The position numbers and the translations under genes were made by a program. Shown one piece after another: positions 34,836 to 44,271 of a stretch of 64,000 nt of DNA (the first letter of the stretch is position 1; every line of letters begins with the position of its first letter). The notes under the pieces were generated by a model. The model made no database searches and was not told where the DNA came from. It worked only from the letters and a program-made list of their open reading frames with translations. Origin of the DNA: Seonamhaeicola maritimus (GTDB taxonomy: Bacteria > Bacteroidota > Bacteroidia > Flavobacteriales > Flavobacteriaceae); contig NZ_VRKQ01000010.1 in NCBI RefSeq assembly GCF_008056315.1, positions 496,001 to 560,000 of the forward strand. The letters run 5' to 3'.

Positions 34836-35726
34836 ATGAAAAATTTAAAATATTATTTAGGAGTTTTTACCCTGATGGCTTTAGTTTTCTTTAGCTGTCA
34901 AGAAGATGATATTGCTGTAGGAGATGTTGTTGCTCCTTCAAATATTCAGATATCTGTAACCTATATGGATGAAGGTACAGAATCACCTGCACCTGGTTTA
35001 GGGAGTGGTGAAGTGGTTTTTTCGGCTACTGCCGATAATGCAATTTCGTACCATTTTGTGATACAGGAACAAACTAAATTGCAGAGTTCTGGAAAAGCAT
35101 CGCATATATTTACCACTTTAGGAACAAATACTTACACTGTTACGGCAGTGGCTTATGGAACTGGAGGAGCTTCTGCTAGTAAATCTATAGAAGTTGAAGT
35201 TCAAGCACTATATGCGCCACCAGCAGACCTTCTCGAAATGCTTACTGCAGGTAGTTCTAGATCTTTTAGAATTCATTCTGAAGTTGCAAACCATTTTGGT
35301 CTTGGGCCTGTTGGAACTTCCCGATTAGGAGAATGGTGGCCTAATGGAGGTACACCAGATAAGTCTGGTACTGGCATGTACGATGATCGTTATATTTTCA
35401 ATGCTGATGGGACATTTACTCATGTTACTGCAGGTACTGTATTTGGTAGAGAGAACTTAATTAATGAAATAGGTGGCCCTGGTGATGGGACTCAAGATGG
35501 TGCTGATATATTGAATTATACTTATGCGGACTACTCAGGGACATGGACTTTAACTGCCCCTGGAGGAGTTGAAACTCTAACTCTAAGTGGATTGGGCTTT
35601 ATAGGTTATTATATAGGAGGAAACCATTCTTATAGAATTTTCGAAAGATCTGCAAATGGCTTTAGCCTATTATCAACTGATGGTAATGGTGAGTTTGATT
35701 GGAACTTTATTTTAATAGCCGATTAA
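34836..35726 (+). CDS. Surface lipoprotein with PKD-like domain, probable second glycan-binding protein
   Basis: A 296-residue lipoprotein (MKNLKYYLGVFTLMALVFFSC). Residues about 35-130 are PKD/Ig-like (FSATADNAISYHFVIQE), closely parallel to the N-terminal domain of the GH16 enzyme encoded next. The C-terminal 160 residues, with RSFRIHSEVANHFGLGP, YIFNADGTFTHVT and TYADYSGTWTL, form a lipocalin-like or jelly-roll beta domain, common in small lipoproteins next to SusCD in laminarin loci. No catalytic residues were identified. It is the last gene before a hairpin (35741-35769), which may reduce transcription of the downstream enzymes. Confidence 0.75.
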   Translation: MKNLKYYLGVFTLMALVFFSCQEDDIAVGDVVAPSNIQISVTYMDEGTESPAPGLGSGEVVFSATADNAISYHFVIQEQTKLQSSGKASHIFTTLGTNTYTVTAVAYGTGGASASKSIEVEVQALYAPPADLLEMLTAGSSRSFRIHSEVANHFGLGPVGTSRLGEWWPNGGTPDKSGTGMYDDRYIFNADGTFTHVTAGTVFGRENLINEIGGPGDGTQDGADILNYTYADYSGTWTLTAPGGVETLTLSGLGFIGYYIGGNHSYRIFERSANGFSLLSTDGNGEFDWNFILIAD

Positions 35727-35740
35727 ACAAGAATATATTA

Positions 35741-35769
35741 TAAAGGAGAGAACGCCTTTCTCTCCTTTA
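35741..35769 (+). terminator. Hairpin between binding-protein and enzyme genes
   Basis: TAAAGGAGAGA (35741-35751) pairs perfectly with TCTCTCCTTTA (35759-35769), followed by a TATATTTTAAT tail. It is a probable partial terminator separating the susCD and binding-protein genes from GH16. Confidence 0.7.
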
Positions 35770-35799
35770 TATTTTAATCAATATTTTAATAACTAAGAC

Positions 35800-36897
35800 A
35801 TGTTAAAACAGTTGTACTTTATTGTTCTAATATTATTTATCTCTTGTTCTAGCGGAGGAGGTGATGATATTAACCCACCGGTGGAACCTGAAGCAATTAT
35901 CCCTTCAAATTTAGTTTTAACCGTAAACGTTGTTGGGGCTGATAACAGCAACCCTAATGGAGATGGCTCAGGTGTCATACAATGTACCGCAACAGCAACA
36001 AATGCTGTGAAATATGGTTTTAAGTTTGGGAGTGATGCTGAGGTAGAAGATGGAGATGGGAATTTAGAATATACGTTTTCAACAAAAGGAACAAATAGCT
36101 ACCTAGTAACGGTTTTTGCATACTCCAGCACAGGTCAAAATATAAGTGCATTTAAAAACATTGATGTTTATGTAACCGATTCATCTGGCCCCCAATTAAT
36201 TTGGTCGGATGAGTTTAATGATGATGGAGCGGTATCTTCAGCCAAATGGCTGGCAGAAACGGTACCTCCAAATAATGGTAGCTGGTGGAATGAAGAGGTA
36301 CAACATTATACAGATAGGCTAGAAAATGCATTTCTTTCTGATGGTACATTAAAAATTGTAGCGAAAAAAGAAAATTACACCTTTCAAAGCAGTACAAAAG
36401 AGTATACCTCAGCCAGATTAATTACTAAAGATAAATTTGATTTTACTTATGGTAAGGTTGATGTAAGAGCAAAATTGCCGGCTTCTCAAGGAACATGGCC
36501 AGCAATATGGTTGTTAGGATCTAATATTGATAGTGTTGGATGGCCAATTTGTGGTGAAATAGATATCATGGAGCAAACAGGAGCCAATAAAAATAAAATA
36601 TTGGGCACTTGCCACTGGTCAGCTAATGGTAATAATGCTAGTTATGGTTTAGAAAGTGATATATCAAATGCTTCAACGGAGTTTCATGTTTATTCCATGG
36701 AGTGGACCGAAACCTATATCAAAATATTTTTAGATGAGGTTGAATACTATGAAATAGCATTAAATAATGATTTACCGTTTAATAAAGATTTCTTCCTTAT
36801 TCTAAATGTAGCTATGGGAGGGACTTTGGGCGGAACTATAGATTCTGGGTTTACAGAAGATACCATGGAAATAGATTATATAAGAGTTTATCAATAG
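35800..36897 (+). CDS. GH16 endo-beta-1,3-glucanase (laminarinase), lipoprotein
   Basis: The 365-residue protein has a lipoprotein signal (LYFIVLILFISC), a PKD-like domain (about 35-125) and a GH16 catalytic domain (about 130-365). The active-site signature GEIDIMEQTG, with nucleophile and acid/base Glu, is near residue 252, preceded by TWPAIWLLG. LIWSDEFNDDG begins the family domain. GH16 laminarinases cut internal beta-1,3 linkages with retention. Surface location is likely from the lipobox and from the neighbours. It yields oligosaccharides for SusCD import. Confidence 0.94.
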   Translation: MLKQLYFIVLILFISCSSGGGDDINPPVEPEAIIPSNLVLTVNVVGADNSNPNGDGSGVIQCTATATNAVKYGFKFGSDAEVEDGDGNLEYTFSTKGTNSYLVTVFAYSSTGQNISAFKNIDVYVTDSSGPQLIWSDEFNDDGAVSSAKWLAETVPPNNGSWWNEEVQHYTDRLENAFLSDGTLKIVAKKENYTFQSSTKEYTSARLITKDKFDFTYGKVDVRAKLPASQGTWPAIWLLGSNIDSVGWPICGEIDIMEQTGANKNKILGTCHWSANGNNASYGLESDISNASTEFHVYSMEWTETYIKIFLDEVEYYEIALNNDLPFNKDFFLILNVAMGGTLGGTIDSGFTEDTMEIDYIRVYQ

Positions 36898-36921
36898 AAG
36901 TAGTTTAGTTGACTGATATAG

Positions 36922-36952
36922 GTGGGGCAAACCTGAGTTTTTTTGACCCCAC
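36922..36952 (+). terminator. GC-rich hairpin between GH16 and GH149-like genes
   Basis: GTGGGG (36922-36927) pairs with CCCCAC (36947-36952), and adjacent bases extend the stem (GCAAA with TTTG). The T run lies in the loop rather than after the stem, so it may attenuate or stabilise mRNA rather than terminate. Confidence 0.5.
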
Positions 36953-37011
36953 TTATATTCTAAATTACCTCTTTAACCATACATCTTAGGAGTAAAATAA
37001 TATTTGAATTA

Positions 37012-40000
37012 ATGAGTAATACCACATACATAGAAAAAGAAAAAAAGTCTAACGAGACTCTTATAAAAGGAGCGTTAGTAAACTTTAATAATGAAAATTA
37101 TTATAAGATTTCTAATAGTAATTTAATGCGTCCGTTTTTTATGAGCATTGTTAGTGATTCTAATCATTGGATGTTTATTTCTAGCAATGGTGGCTTAACA
37201 GCCGGAAGAAAGAATTCTGAATTTTCATTATTTCCATATTATACAGATGATAAGATTACCGAATCTGTTGAAACCACAGGAAGTAAATCTATATTTCGTG
37301 TAATAATTGATGGCAAAATACATTTGTGGGAACCCTTTTCTGTAAGGCAAATGGGTTTTTATAAAGTTGAACAGAATCTTTATAAAAACACCTTTGGTAA
37401 TAAAGTTGTATTTGAAGAAATCAATGAAGACTTAGGTTTAACATATAGATATCAATGGAATTCAAGTAATGAATTTGGGTTTATTAAAGAATCAACTTTA
37501 ATAAACAACTCTAATTCAGATATTGATATTTCTATATTAGACGGATTGCAAAATATTATTCCTGCCGGAGTTGGTACAGATCTTCAAAACTCAAGAAGTA
37601 ATTTAGTTGATGCCTACAAAAGAAGTGAATTGAAGGCTGAAACTGGCATAGGTATTTATGCGCTTAGTTCCATAATAGTAGATAAAGCGGAACCGAGTGA
37701 GGCCTTAAAGGCAAATACCATATGGTCTTTTGGGTTTAATAACCCTACTTATTTAGTATCATCATTACAATTAGATAGTTTTAGACAAGGTGCTAGCCTT
37801 ACTCAAGAAGAAGATATAAAAGCCGAAAAAGGCGCTTATTTTATTAATACTGCCATTACGCTTAAATCAAATGGTGTAAAATCATGGAGTTTTGTAGCTA
37901 ACGTAAATCAGTCGATGTCAAGTATTGTGAAACTTTCTGAACTGATTAAAGACTCTAAAAACCTTGAAGAAGTCATTCAAAAGGATATTAATTTAGGTAC
38001 CAAAAATCTAATAAAATTAACTGGAGCATCTGATGGGTTACAATTAACAAGTGACACTCATACAAATACCAGACATTTTGCAAACACGCTATTTAACATT
38101 ATGCGTGGTGGTATTTTCGATAATAATTACCAAATAGAAAAAGGAGACTTCTTGAAATACATTTCAAAAGCAAATAAAGAAGTCTTTCAGTCTGAGATTA
38201 ATGTTTTAAACGATTTAGACGAAGAGTTTACCTTAGGAGCTATTAAACAATTGGTAAAATCAAGTACCAATAGTGATTTTAAGCGACTTTGTTTAGAATA
38301 CCTACCATTAAAATTTAGCAGAAGACATGGAGATCCTAGTCGTCCGTGGAATAAATTTTCTATAAATACAAGAAATGAAATTGATGGATCTAAAATTTTA
38401 GACTATGAAGGGAATTGGCGCGATATTTTCCAAAATTGGGAAGCTTTAGCCCATGCTTATCCAGAATTTATGGAAAGCATGATTCATAAGTTTTTAAATG
38501 CTACAACATTTGATGGCTATAACCCATACCGTGTGACAAAAGATGGTTTTGATTGGGAAGTTATTGAAGAGCATGATCCTTGGTCTTATATTGGTTATTG
38601 GGGTGATCATCAGATAATCTATCTCCTTAAATTTTTAGAATTTATTGAAGACTATTACCCAACTAATCTTGAAAGGCTTTTCAATGAAAATATATTTGTA
38701 TATGCTAATGTGCCTTATAAAATAAAGCCTTATGCAGACATACTTTCTAATCCAAAAGACACCATAGATTTTGATTATCAATTAGATCAAAAAATAAACA
38801 CAGATAAGAAAAAAATAGGAGCAGATGCTGCGCTGTTAAAAGATAAAAATGGCAACATTTATAAAGCTAACCTAATTGAAAAATTATTAGCAACAGTATT
38901 AGCAAAAGTATCTAATTTTATTCCTGAAGGTGGAATATGGTTAAACACCCAAAGACCTGAATGGAATGATGCCAACAATGCTTTGGTTGGAAATGGAGTT
39001 TCCATGGTAACTTTATATTATCTAGAGCGCTTTTTAAGCTTTTTTGAATCAATAATAGAGCAATCAAATCTAGAAGAAGTTCAAATTTCTAAAGAACTTA
39101 AAACTTTCTTTAGCGGCATTGTTAACACCTTAATTTCAAATGCAACTATACTTAGCGGATCTGTTACAAATAAGCACAGAAAAGAAGTTTTAGATGGTTT
39201 AGGGAATGCCGCTAGCAATTATAGAGAAACCATTTATAAGAATAGTTTTTCAAACGAAAAAACAGATATCACTAAGCAAGAAGTTTTAGAGTTCATTAAA
39301 ACCACTAAAGCATATTTAGAGCATAGTATTCAAGCCAATAAAAGAGCTGATGATTTATACCATGCCTATAATTTAATGACCGTAGAGAATGATGACGAAA
39401 TTTCAATTTCTTATTTACCAGAAATGCTAGAAGGTCAAGTTGCTGCTTTAAGTTCCGGTTACCTTAAACCAAAAGAAGCCTTAACGCTTTTAGATGGCTT
39501 AAAAAACAGTGCGCTTTTCAGACATGATCAATACAGTTATATTCTGTATCCTGATAAAGAATTACCAGGTTTTGAAGTGAAAAACACTATTAATGCAAAT
39601 GATGTTCAGAAATCTAAATTGCTTATTCAATTAGTTAATGATGGAAACATTCAAATTATTGAGAAAGATATTTTGGGTGAATACCATTTTAACAGCAATT
39701 TTAATAATGCTAATAGTTTAAAGGAGGCTTTAAATAACCTTCCCGAAAGCTATGACGATTTAAAAGACAAAGACAATCAATTGGTCTTAAACATTTTTGA
39801 AAATGTATTTAACCATAAGGCATTTACTGGTCGTTCAGGTACATTTTTTGGTTATGAAGGATTAGGTTCAATTTATTGGCATATGGTTTCAAAGCTTTTA
39901 CTAGCTGTTCAAGAAAATTGTTTGTTAGCTATTAATGAGAATGAAAATGATGAAACGATAGGTAGGCTTCTTGAGCATTATTATGAAATTCAAGCAGGTA

Positions 40001-40464
40001 TTGGTGTGCATAAATCACCAGAACTTTATGGTGCTTTTCCAACAGATCCTTATTCTCATACTCCAGCAACAAAAGGAGCCCAACAACCAGGAATGACAGG
40101 GCAGGTTAAAGAGGATGTACTTTGTAGAATTGGTGAATTAGGTGTTTTTGTTAATAATGGACAAATAAATTTTAATCCAAGGTTATTAAGAAAAGAAGAG
40201 TTTATTACAACATCAAAAACTTTTAATTATACAAGTGTTAATAATCAGGACAAATCTATTGAGCTTGATATAGATTCACTTTGTTTTACATACTGTCAAA
40301 TCCCTGTTATTTACAAATTATCTCATAACGAAAAATTAAAAGTGATTTTAAATGACAATTCTATTATAGAATTAGACAGCCTAACTCTTGATAAAAATAC
40401 TTCAAAACAAATTTTTGAACGTTCCGGGATTATAGAGCAAATTGAAGTATCAATATTAAAATGA
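37012..40464 (+). CDS. GH149/GH94-like beta-1,3-glucan phosphorylase
   Basis: This 1150-residue cytoplasmic protein (no signal peptide) has the length and layout of GH149 beta-1,3-oligoglucan phosphorylases. It has an N-terminal beta-sandwich (HWMFISSNGGLTAGR), an (alpha/alpha)6 barrel with RPEWNDANNALVGNG near residue 649 (the Asp matching the general acid of GH94-type enzymes), and GTFFGYEGLGSIYWHM near the end. Such enzymes convert beta-1,3-glucan oligosaccharides and phosphate into glucose 1-phosphate, saving ATP. The next gene overlaps its stop by four bases. GH94 laminaribiose phosphorylase is the alternative; length and neighbours favour GH149. Confidence 0.8.
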   Translation: MSNTTYIEKEKKSNETLIKGALVNFNNENYYKISNSNLMRPFFMSIVSDSNHWMFISSNGGLTAGRKNSEFSLFPYYTDDKITESVETTGSKSIFRVIIDGKIHLWEPFSVRQMGFYKVEQNLYKNTFGNKVVFEEINEDLGLTYRYQWNSSNEFGFIKESTLINNSNSDIDISILDGLQNIIPAGVGTDLQNSRSNLVDAYKRSELKAETGIGIYALSSIIVDKAEPSEALKANTIWSFGFNNPTYLVSSLQLDSFRQGASLTQEEDIKAEKGAYFINTAITLKSNGVKSWSFVANVNQSMSSIVKLSELIKDSKNLEEVIQKDINLGTKNLIKLTGASDGLQLTSDTHTNTRHFANTLFNIMRGGIFDNNYQIEKGDFLKYISKANKEVFQSEINVLNDLDEEFTLGAIKQLVKSSTNSDFKRLCLEYLPLKFSRRHGDPSRPWNKFSINTRNEIDGSKILDYEGNWRDIFQNWEALAHAYPEFMESMIHKFLNATTFDGYNPYRVTKDGFDWEVIEEHDPWSYIGYWGDHQIIYLLKFLEFIEDYYPTNLERLFNENIFVYANVPYKIKPYADILSNPKDTIDFDYQLDQKINTDKKKIGADAALLKDKNGNIYKANLIEKLLATVLAKVSNFIPEGGIWLNTQRPEWNDANNALVGNGVSMVTLYYLERFLSFFESIIEQSNLEEVQISKELKTFFSGIVNTLISNATILSGSVTNKHRKEVLDGLGNAASNYRETIYKNSFSNEKTDITKQEVLEFIKTTKAYLEHSIQANKRADDLYHAYNLMTVENDDEISISYLPEMLEGQVAALSSGYLKPKEALTLLDGLKNSALFRHDQYSYILYPDKELPGFEVKNTINANDVQKSKLLIQLVNDGNIQIIEKDILGEYHFNSNFNNANSLKEALNNLPESYDDLKDKDNQLVLNIFENVFNHKAFTGRSGTFFGYEGLGSIYWHMVSKLLLAVQENCLLAINENENDETIGRLLEHYYEIQAGIGVHKSPELYGAFPTDPYSHTPATKGAQQPGMTGQVKEDVLCRIGELGVFVNNGQINFNPRLLRKEEFITTSKTFNYTSVNNQDKSIELDIDSLCFTYCQIPVIYKLSHNEKLKVILNDNSIIELDSLTLDKNTSKQIFERSGIIEQIEVSILK

Positions 40465-41744
40465 CCAACATTAAAAACAAAATATTAGTACTAGTCCTTT
40501 CATTATGTATGACAGGATGCAACACATCAAAAAAAGAAGTAAAAACTCATATTGAACAAGTTAACATGACAGCTGCCGAAATTTTAGGAAATCCAGAATA
40601 TTTAGCAATTTCTTATGGGGGTTACCGAACTAAATCTAGAGAAGACCAACCCACAATAACTCAGTTGAAGGAAGACATGAAAATACTTTCTGTTATGGGT
40701 ATCAAAATTCTAAGAACATATAATGTGCACTTACAACAAGCTTCAAACCTACTTAAAGCTATAAAAGAACTAAAACAGGAAGATACTGGTTTTGAAATGT
40801 ATGTTATGTTAGGTGCTTGGATTGATTGTAAAAATGCGTTTACAGAATTAGAACCAGATCACTATTTGGAGAGTGAACGAAATCCTGTAGAAATAGCTAG
40901 GGCTGTAGAGTTAGCAAAACAATATTCAGATATAGTTAAGATAATTGCCGTAGGAAATGAAGCCATGGTTAAATGGGCTACAAGCTATTACGTGCAACCT
41001 AGTGTGATTTTAAAATGGGTAAACCATTTACAAGAACTAAAGCAATCGGGCGAGCTTTCAAAAGATTTGTGGATTACAAGTTCTGATGATTTCTCTTCTT
41101 GGGGTGGTGGTGATTCTAGCTATCATACTGAAGATTTAGAAAAATTAATAAAGGCTGTAGATTATATTTCAATGCATACATATCCTATGCATAACTCACA
41201 CTATAATCCTGCCTTTTGGTTAACGCCTGAGCAAGAAATTAATCTTTCAGACAAAGAAAAAATAGATGCAGGAATGCTAAGAGCATTAAATTTTGCCAAG
41301 AGCCAATATGAAAGTGTATCTAACTATATGAAAAGTATTGGAGTTAATAAACCTATTCATATTGGTGAAACAGGTTGGGCAACAATTTCTAATGGGCATT
41401 ATGGAGTAAAAGGATCTAGGGCTGCAGATGAATATAAGTCTGGATCTTATTTTAAGCTATTACGTGAGTGGACTAATAAAAATAATATTTCTTGTTTTTA
41501 TTTTGAAGCTTTTGATGAGCAGTGGAAAGATGCTAAAAACAACCAAGGATCAGAAAATCATTTTGGGCTATTAAAACTTAATGGAGAAGCTAAATATGCT
41601 ATTTGGGATTTGGTAGATAAAGGTGTTTTTGAGGGCTTAACAAGAGACGGGAACCCTATTACTAAATCTTTTAACGGAGACTTTGAAGCCTTAATTGAAA
41701 CCGTTCAATCTCCTCCAATAACTTATGAATTAATAACACATTAG
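40461..41744 (+). CDS. GH17-like beta-1,3-glucan hydrolase, lipoprotein
   Basis: A 427-residue lipoprotein (ILVLVLSLCMTGC). It has a TIM-barrel pattern of clan GH-A and GH17 active-site motifs: acid/base Glu in VGNEAMVKW near residue 167 and nucleophile Glu in HIGETGWAT near 302. SFYFEAFDE-type sequence follows near the C-terminus (CFYFEAFDEQWK). GH17 acts on beta-1,3-glucans as endo- or exo-enzyme or transglycosylase. Membrane-anchored and probably periplasmic. Its ATG overlaps the upstream stop (40461-40464), and the next gene follows after four bases. Confidence 0.88.
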   Translation: MTNIKNKILVLVLSLCMTGCNTSKKEVKTHIEQVNMTAAEILGNPEYLAISYGGYRTKSREDQPTITQLKEDMKILSVMGIKILRTYNVHLQQASNLLKAIKELKQEDTGFEMYVMLGAWIDCKNAFTELEPDHYLESERNPVEIARAVELAKQYSDIVKIIAVGNEAMVKWATSYYVQPSVILKWVNHLQELKQSGELSKDLWITSSDDFSSWGGGDSSYHTEDLEKLIKAVDYISMHTYPMHNSHYNPAFWLTPEQEINLSDKEKIDAGMLRALNFAKSQYESVSNYMKSIGVNKPIHIGETGWATISNGHYGVKGSRAADEYKSGSYFKLLREWTNKNNISCFYFEAFDEQWKDAKNNQGSENHFGLLKLNGEAKYAIWDLVDKGVFEGLTRDGNPITKSFNGDFEALIETVQSPPITYELITH

Positions 41745-41748
41745 TACC

Positions 41749-42756
41749 ATGCATATTCTAAACAAATTAATTTTAGCATTATTTACGGTAACGGTTTTTA
41801 GCTGTAATGAAACAACAAATAATGAAGTTGTTTCTGTAGCTGAGAGACAGATTTTAGTTAATAACAAACCATATATAATAAAAGGAATTTGTTATCACCC
41901 TGTGGCAAAAGGCCAAGAAAAAAGAAGTTTTGAAACATTAGAGCAAGACCTTGCTTTAATGCTAGAAGCAGGTATTAATACCATAAGGGTTTATGCTCCT
42001 ATTGATGATAAAACTGTTTTGGACAAAATTCATAAAGCCAAGATTAAAGTAGTTATTGGTTTTGGGTATGACCAAGGAGGAGTTTTTGATATTAAAGCAG
42101 GTACTTTTATTGATTATGTTAACAAATACAAAACGCATCCGGCAATTTTAATGTGGGAATTAGGAAATGAATACAATTACCACCCACAATGGTTTGACGG
42201 CGATATAAAAAACTGGTATAATGCCATGAATAATGCAGCAGCTATAATTCATGAAAATGACACCAATCATCCTGTTACCACAGCACACGGAGATTTGCCA
42301 GATAATCTAGCCTTGAGTTTGTCTCCAAACATTGATGTATGGGGAATAAACATATATAGATGGGATAAACCAGGATCTATCTATAGTCAGTGGGAAAAAG
42401 CAAGCCTTAAGCCTATGTATTTTTCTGAAGCTGGAGGTGATAGTTATATGACAATTGAAAAAGATGGTTTTGCTCAAGGCGTTAATGAAGACGCTCAAGC
42501 CTCAGCTAATAAAAATATTTTAGTTAGTGTTTTTGACCATACTGATATTTGCTCTGGAGTGACTATGTTTTCTTTTACAGACGGTTGGTGGAAAGCAGGA
42601 AACCCCAATCAACAAGATGTTGGTGGTTGGGCTCCAAATAGTAGCGGAGTTCCATATGACGGTTCTCCTAACGAAGAATACTGGGGGATTGTTGACATTG
42701 ATAGAAATAAGAAAAAAACATTTGAGGTTATTAAAAATCAATATTTAAAAAACTAA
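41749..42756 (+). CDS. Clan GH-A glycosidase (GH2/GH5/GH72-like TIM barrel), lipoprotein
   Basis: The 335-residue lipoprotein (LILALFTVTVFSC) begins its barrel with ILVNNKPYIIKGICYHP and AGINTIRVYAPID. The acid/base Glu is in LGNEYNYHP and the nucleophile in MYFSEAGGDSY, so a retaining mechanism is expected. The combination resembles GH2 C-terminal barrels and GH72-like glucanosyltransferases rather than a typical GH5. Placement between GH17 and GH30 in the laminarin operon suggests action on beta-1,3- or beta-1,6-linked gluco-oligosaccharides in the periplasm. The exact family cannot be settled from motifs alone. Confidence 0.75.
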   Translation: MHILNKLILALFTVTVFSCNETTNNEVVSVAERQILVNNKPYIIKGICYHPVAKGQEKRSFETLEQDLALMLEAGINTIRVYAPIDDKTVLDKIHKAKIKVVIGFGYDQGGVFDIKAGTFIDYVNKYKTHPAILMWELGNEYNYHPQWFDGDIKNWYNAMNNAAAIIHENDTNHPVTTAHGDLPDNLALSLSPNIDVWGINIYRWDKPGSIYSQWEKASLKPMYFSEAGGDSYMTIEKDGFAQGVNEDAQASANKNILVSVFDHTDICSGVTMFSFTDGWWKAGNPNQQDVGGWAPNSSGVPYDGSPNEEYWGIVDIDRNKKKTFEVIKNQYLKN

Positions 42757-42770
42757 CTAAAGCACAACTA

Positions 42771-44267
42771 ATGAGACGGATTAATTTTATCATATTAATT
42801 ATGACGGTTGCAATTTTAACAGGATGTAATGAAGACCAAAATAAATTGAATATAGAAGTATATGAGACCTCGGCCAAAGGGAATAAGTTAACTGAGTTAA
42901 AAAAGTTTGAAAAGAAAGATTCTATTGTAACAATAAAACTTAATCCAACAGAAGAATTTCAAACCATAACTGGTTTTGGAGGAGCTTTTACAGAATCATC
43001 TGCCTATTTATTAAATAATCTAAGCAAGCCAAACAGAGATACTATTTTACAAGCCTATTTTGCAAAAGAAGGTGCAAATTATTCTTTAACTAGAACTCAT
43101 ATGAATTCGTGTGATTTCTCATTGAATAATTATTCATACACGCCAGTTGAAGGCGATGTGAATCTTGAGCATTTCACCATAGAAGAAGATATGGATGATT
43201 TAATTCCTATGATAAAGGACGCTTTAGCTTTTTCAGAAGATGGTTTTAAAATATTCGCTTCACCATGGTCTGCTGCACCTTGGATGAAGGATAACAATAG
43301 TTGGGTGGGAGGTAAACTACTACCAGAATACAATGACACTTGGGCATTGTTTTTCTCTAAATATCTTGATGCTTACAAGAAAGAAGGTATTGAAATTTGG
43401 GGGTTTACTGTTGAAAATGAGCCGCATGGAAACGGTAACAATTGGGAGAGCATGCACTTTTCGCCAAAAGAAATGACTGATTTTGTTCAGTTTCATCTTG
43501 GGCCAAAGTTAGAAGCAGATGGTTATGGTGATAAAATTATTTTAGGATATGACCAAAATAGAGCAGGTCTTAAAGAATGGGTAGATGAAATGTTTAGAGA
43601 TGAAGAATCTTCAAAATACTTTCACGGAACAGCCATTCACTGGTATGAAAGTACATATGATTACTTTCCAGAAGATTTACAATATGCTCATAATAAAGCT
43701 CCAAACAAATATTTAATAGAAACCGAAGGCTGTATAGATTCTCAAGTTCCTGTTTGGAAAGACGATGCTTGGTATTGGAAAAAAGAGGCTACAGATTGGG
43801 GTTACGATTGGGCTCCCGAAGATCAAAAACATTTGCATCCAAAATATTCTCCGGTTAACAGATATGCTAGAGATATCATTGGTTGTCTTAATAATTGGGT
43901 AGACGGATGGGTAGATTGGAATATGGTTTTAGACCGTCAAGGTGGTCCAAATTGGTTTGAAAATTGGTGTGTGGCACCTGTAATAGTTGATCCTGAGAAA
44001 GATGAAGTATACTTTACTCCATTATATCATACAATGGCACACTTTAGCAAGTTTATTAGGCCTGAGGCTAAGGTGATAGGATTAGAAAATTCCGATGATA
44101 AGCTTATGGCAACGGCAGCGGTTAATCCAGACGGAAGTATTGCTGTAGTATTATTTAATGAATTTGAAACCCCAAAAACTGTTAATCTATCACTCAATGA
44201 AAAAAATGTAGAATTTTCTATTGATGCACAAGCGCTACAAACCATAATTATTTCAACTAAAAACTAA
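42771..44267 (+). CDS. GH30 beta-1,6-glucosidase/glucanase, lipoprotein
   Basis: A 498-residue lipoprotein (MRRINFIILIMTVAILTGC). GH30 motifs are clear: FQTITGFGGAFTESSAY at the N-terminus, acid/base in VENEPHGNG near residue 215, nucleophile in LIETEGC near 318, and WVDWNMVLDRQGGPNW before the C-terminal beta domain. Bacteroidota GH30 enzymes in laminarin loci remove beta-1,6-linked glucose branches. Retaining mechanism, probably periplasmic. Located in the same operon as GH17 and the MFS-GH17 gene (15- and 4-base gaps). Confidence 0.93.
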   Translation: MRRINFIILIMTVAILTGCNEDQNKLNIEVYETSAKGNKLTELKKFEKKDSIVTIKLNPTEEFQTITGFGGAFTESSAYLLNNLSKPNRDTILQAYFAKEGANYSLTRTHMNSCDFSLNNYSYTPVEGDVNLEHFTIEEDMDDLIPMIKDALAFSEDGFKIFASPWSAAPWMKDNNSWVGGKLLPEYNDTWALFFSKYLDAYKKEGIEIWGFTVENEPHGNGNNWESMHFSPKEMTDFVQFHLGPKLEADGYGDKIILGYDQNRAGLKEWVDEMFRDEESSKYFHGTAIHWYESTYDYFPEDLQYAHNKAPNKYLIETEGCIDSQVPVWKDDAWYWKKEATDWGYDWAPEDQKHLHPKYSPVNRYARDIIGCLNNWVDGWVDWNMVLDRQGGPNWFENWCVAPVIVDPEKDEVYFTPLYHTMAHFSKFIRPEAKVIGLENSDDKLMATAAVNPDGSIAVVLFNEFETPKTVNLSLNEKNVEFSIDAQALQTIIISTKN

Positions 44268-44271
44268 GATT

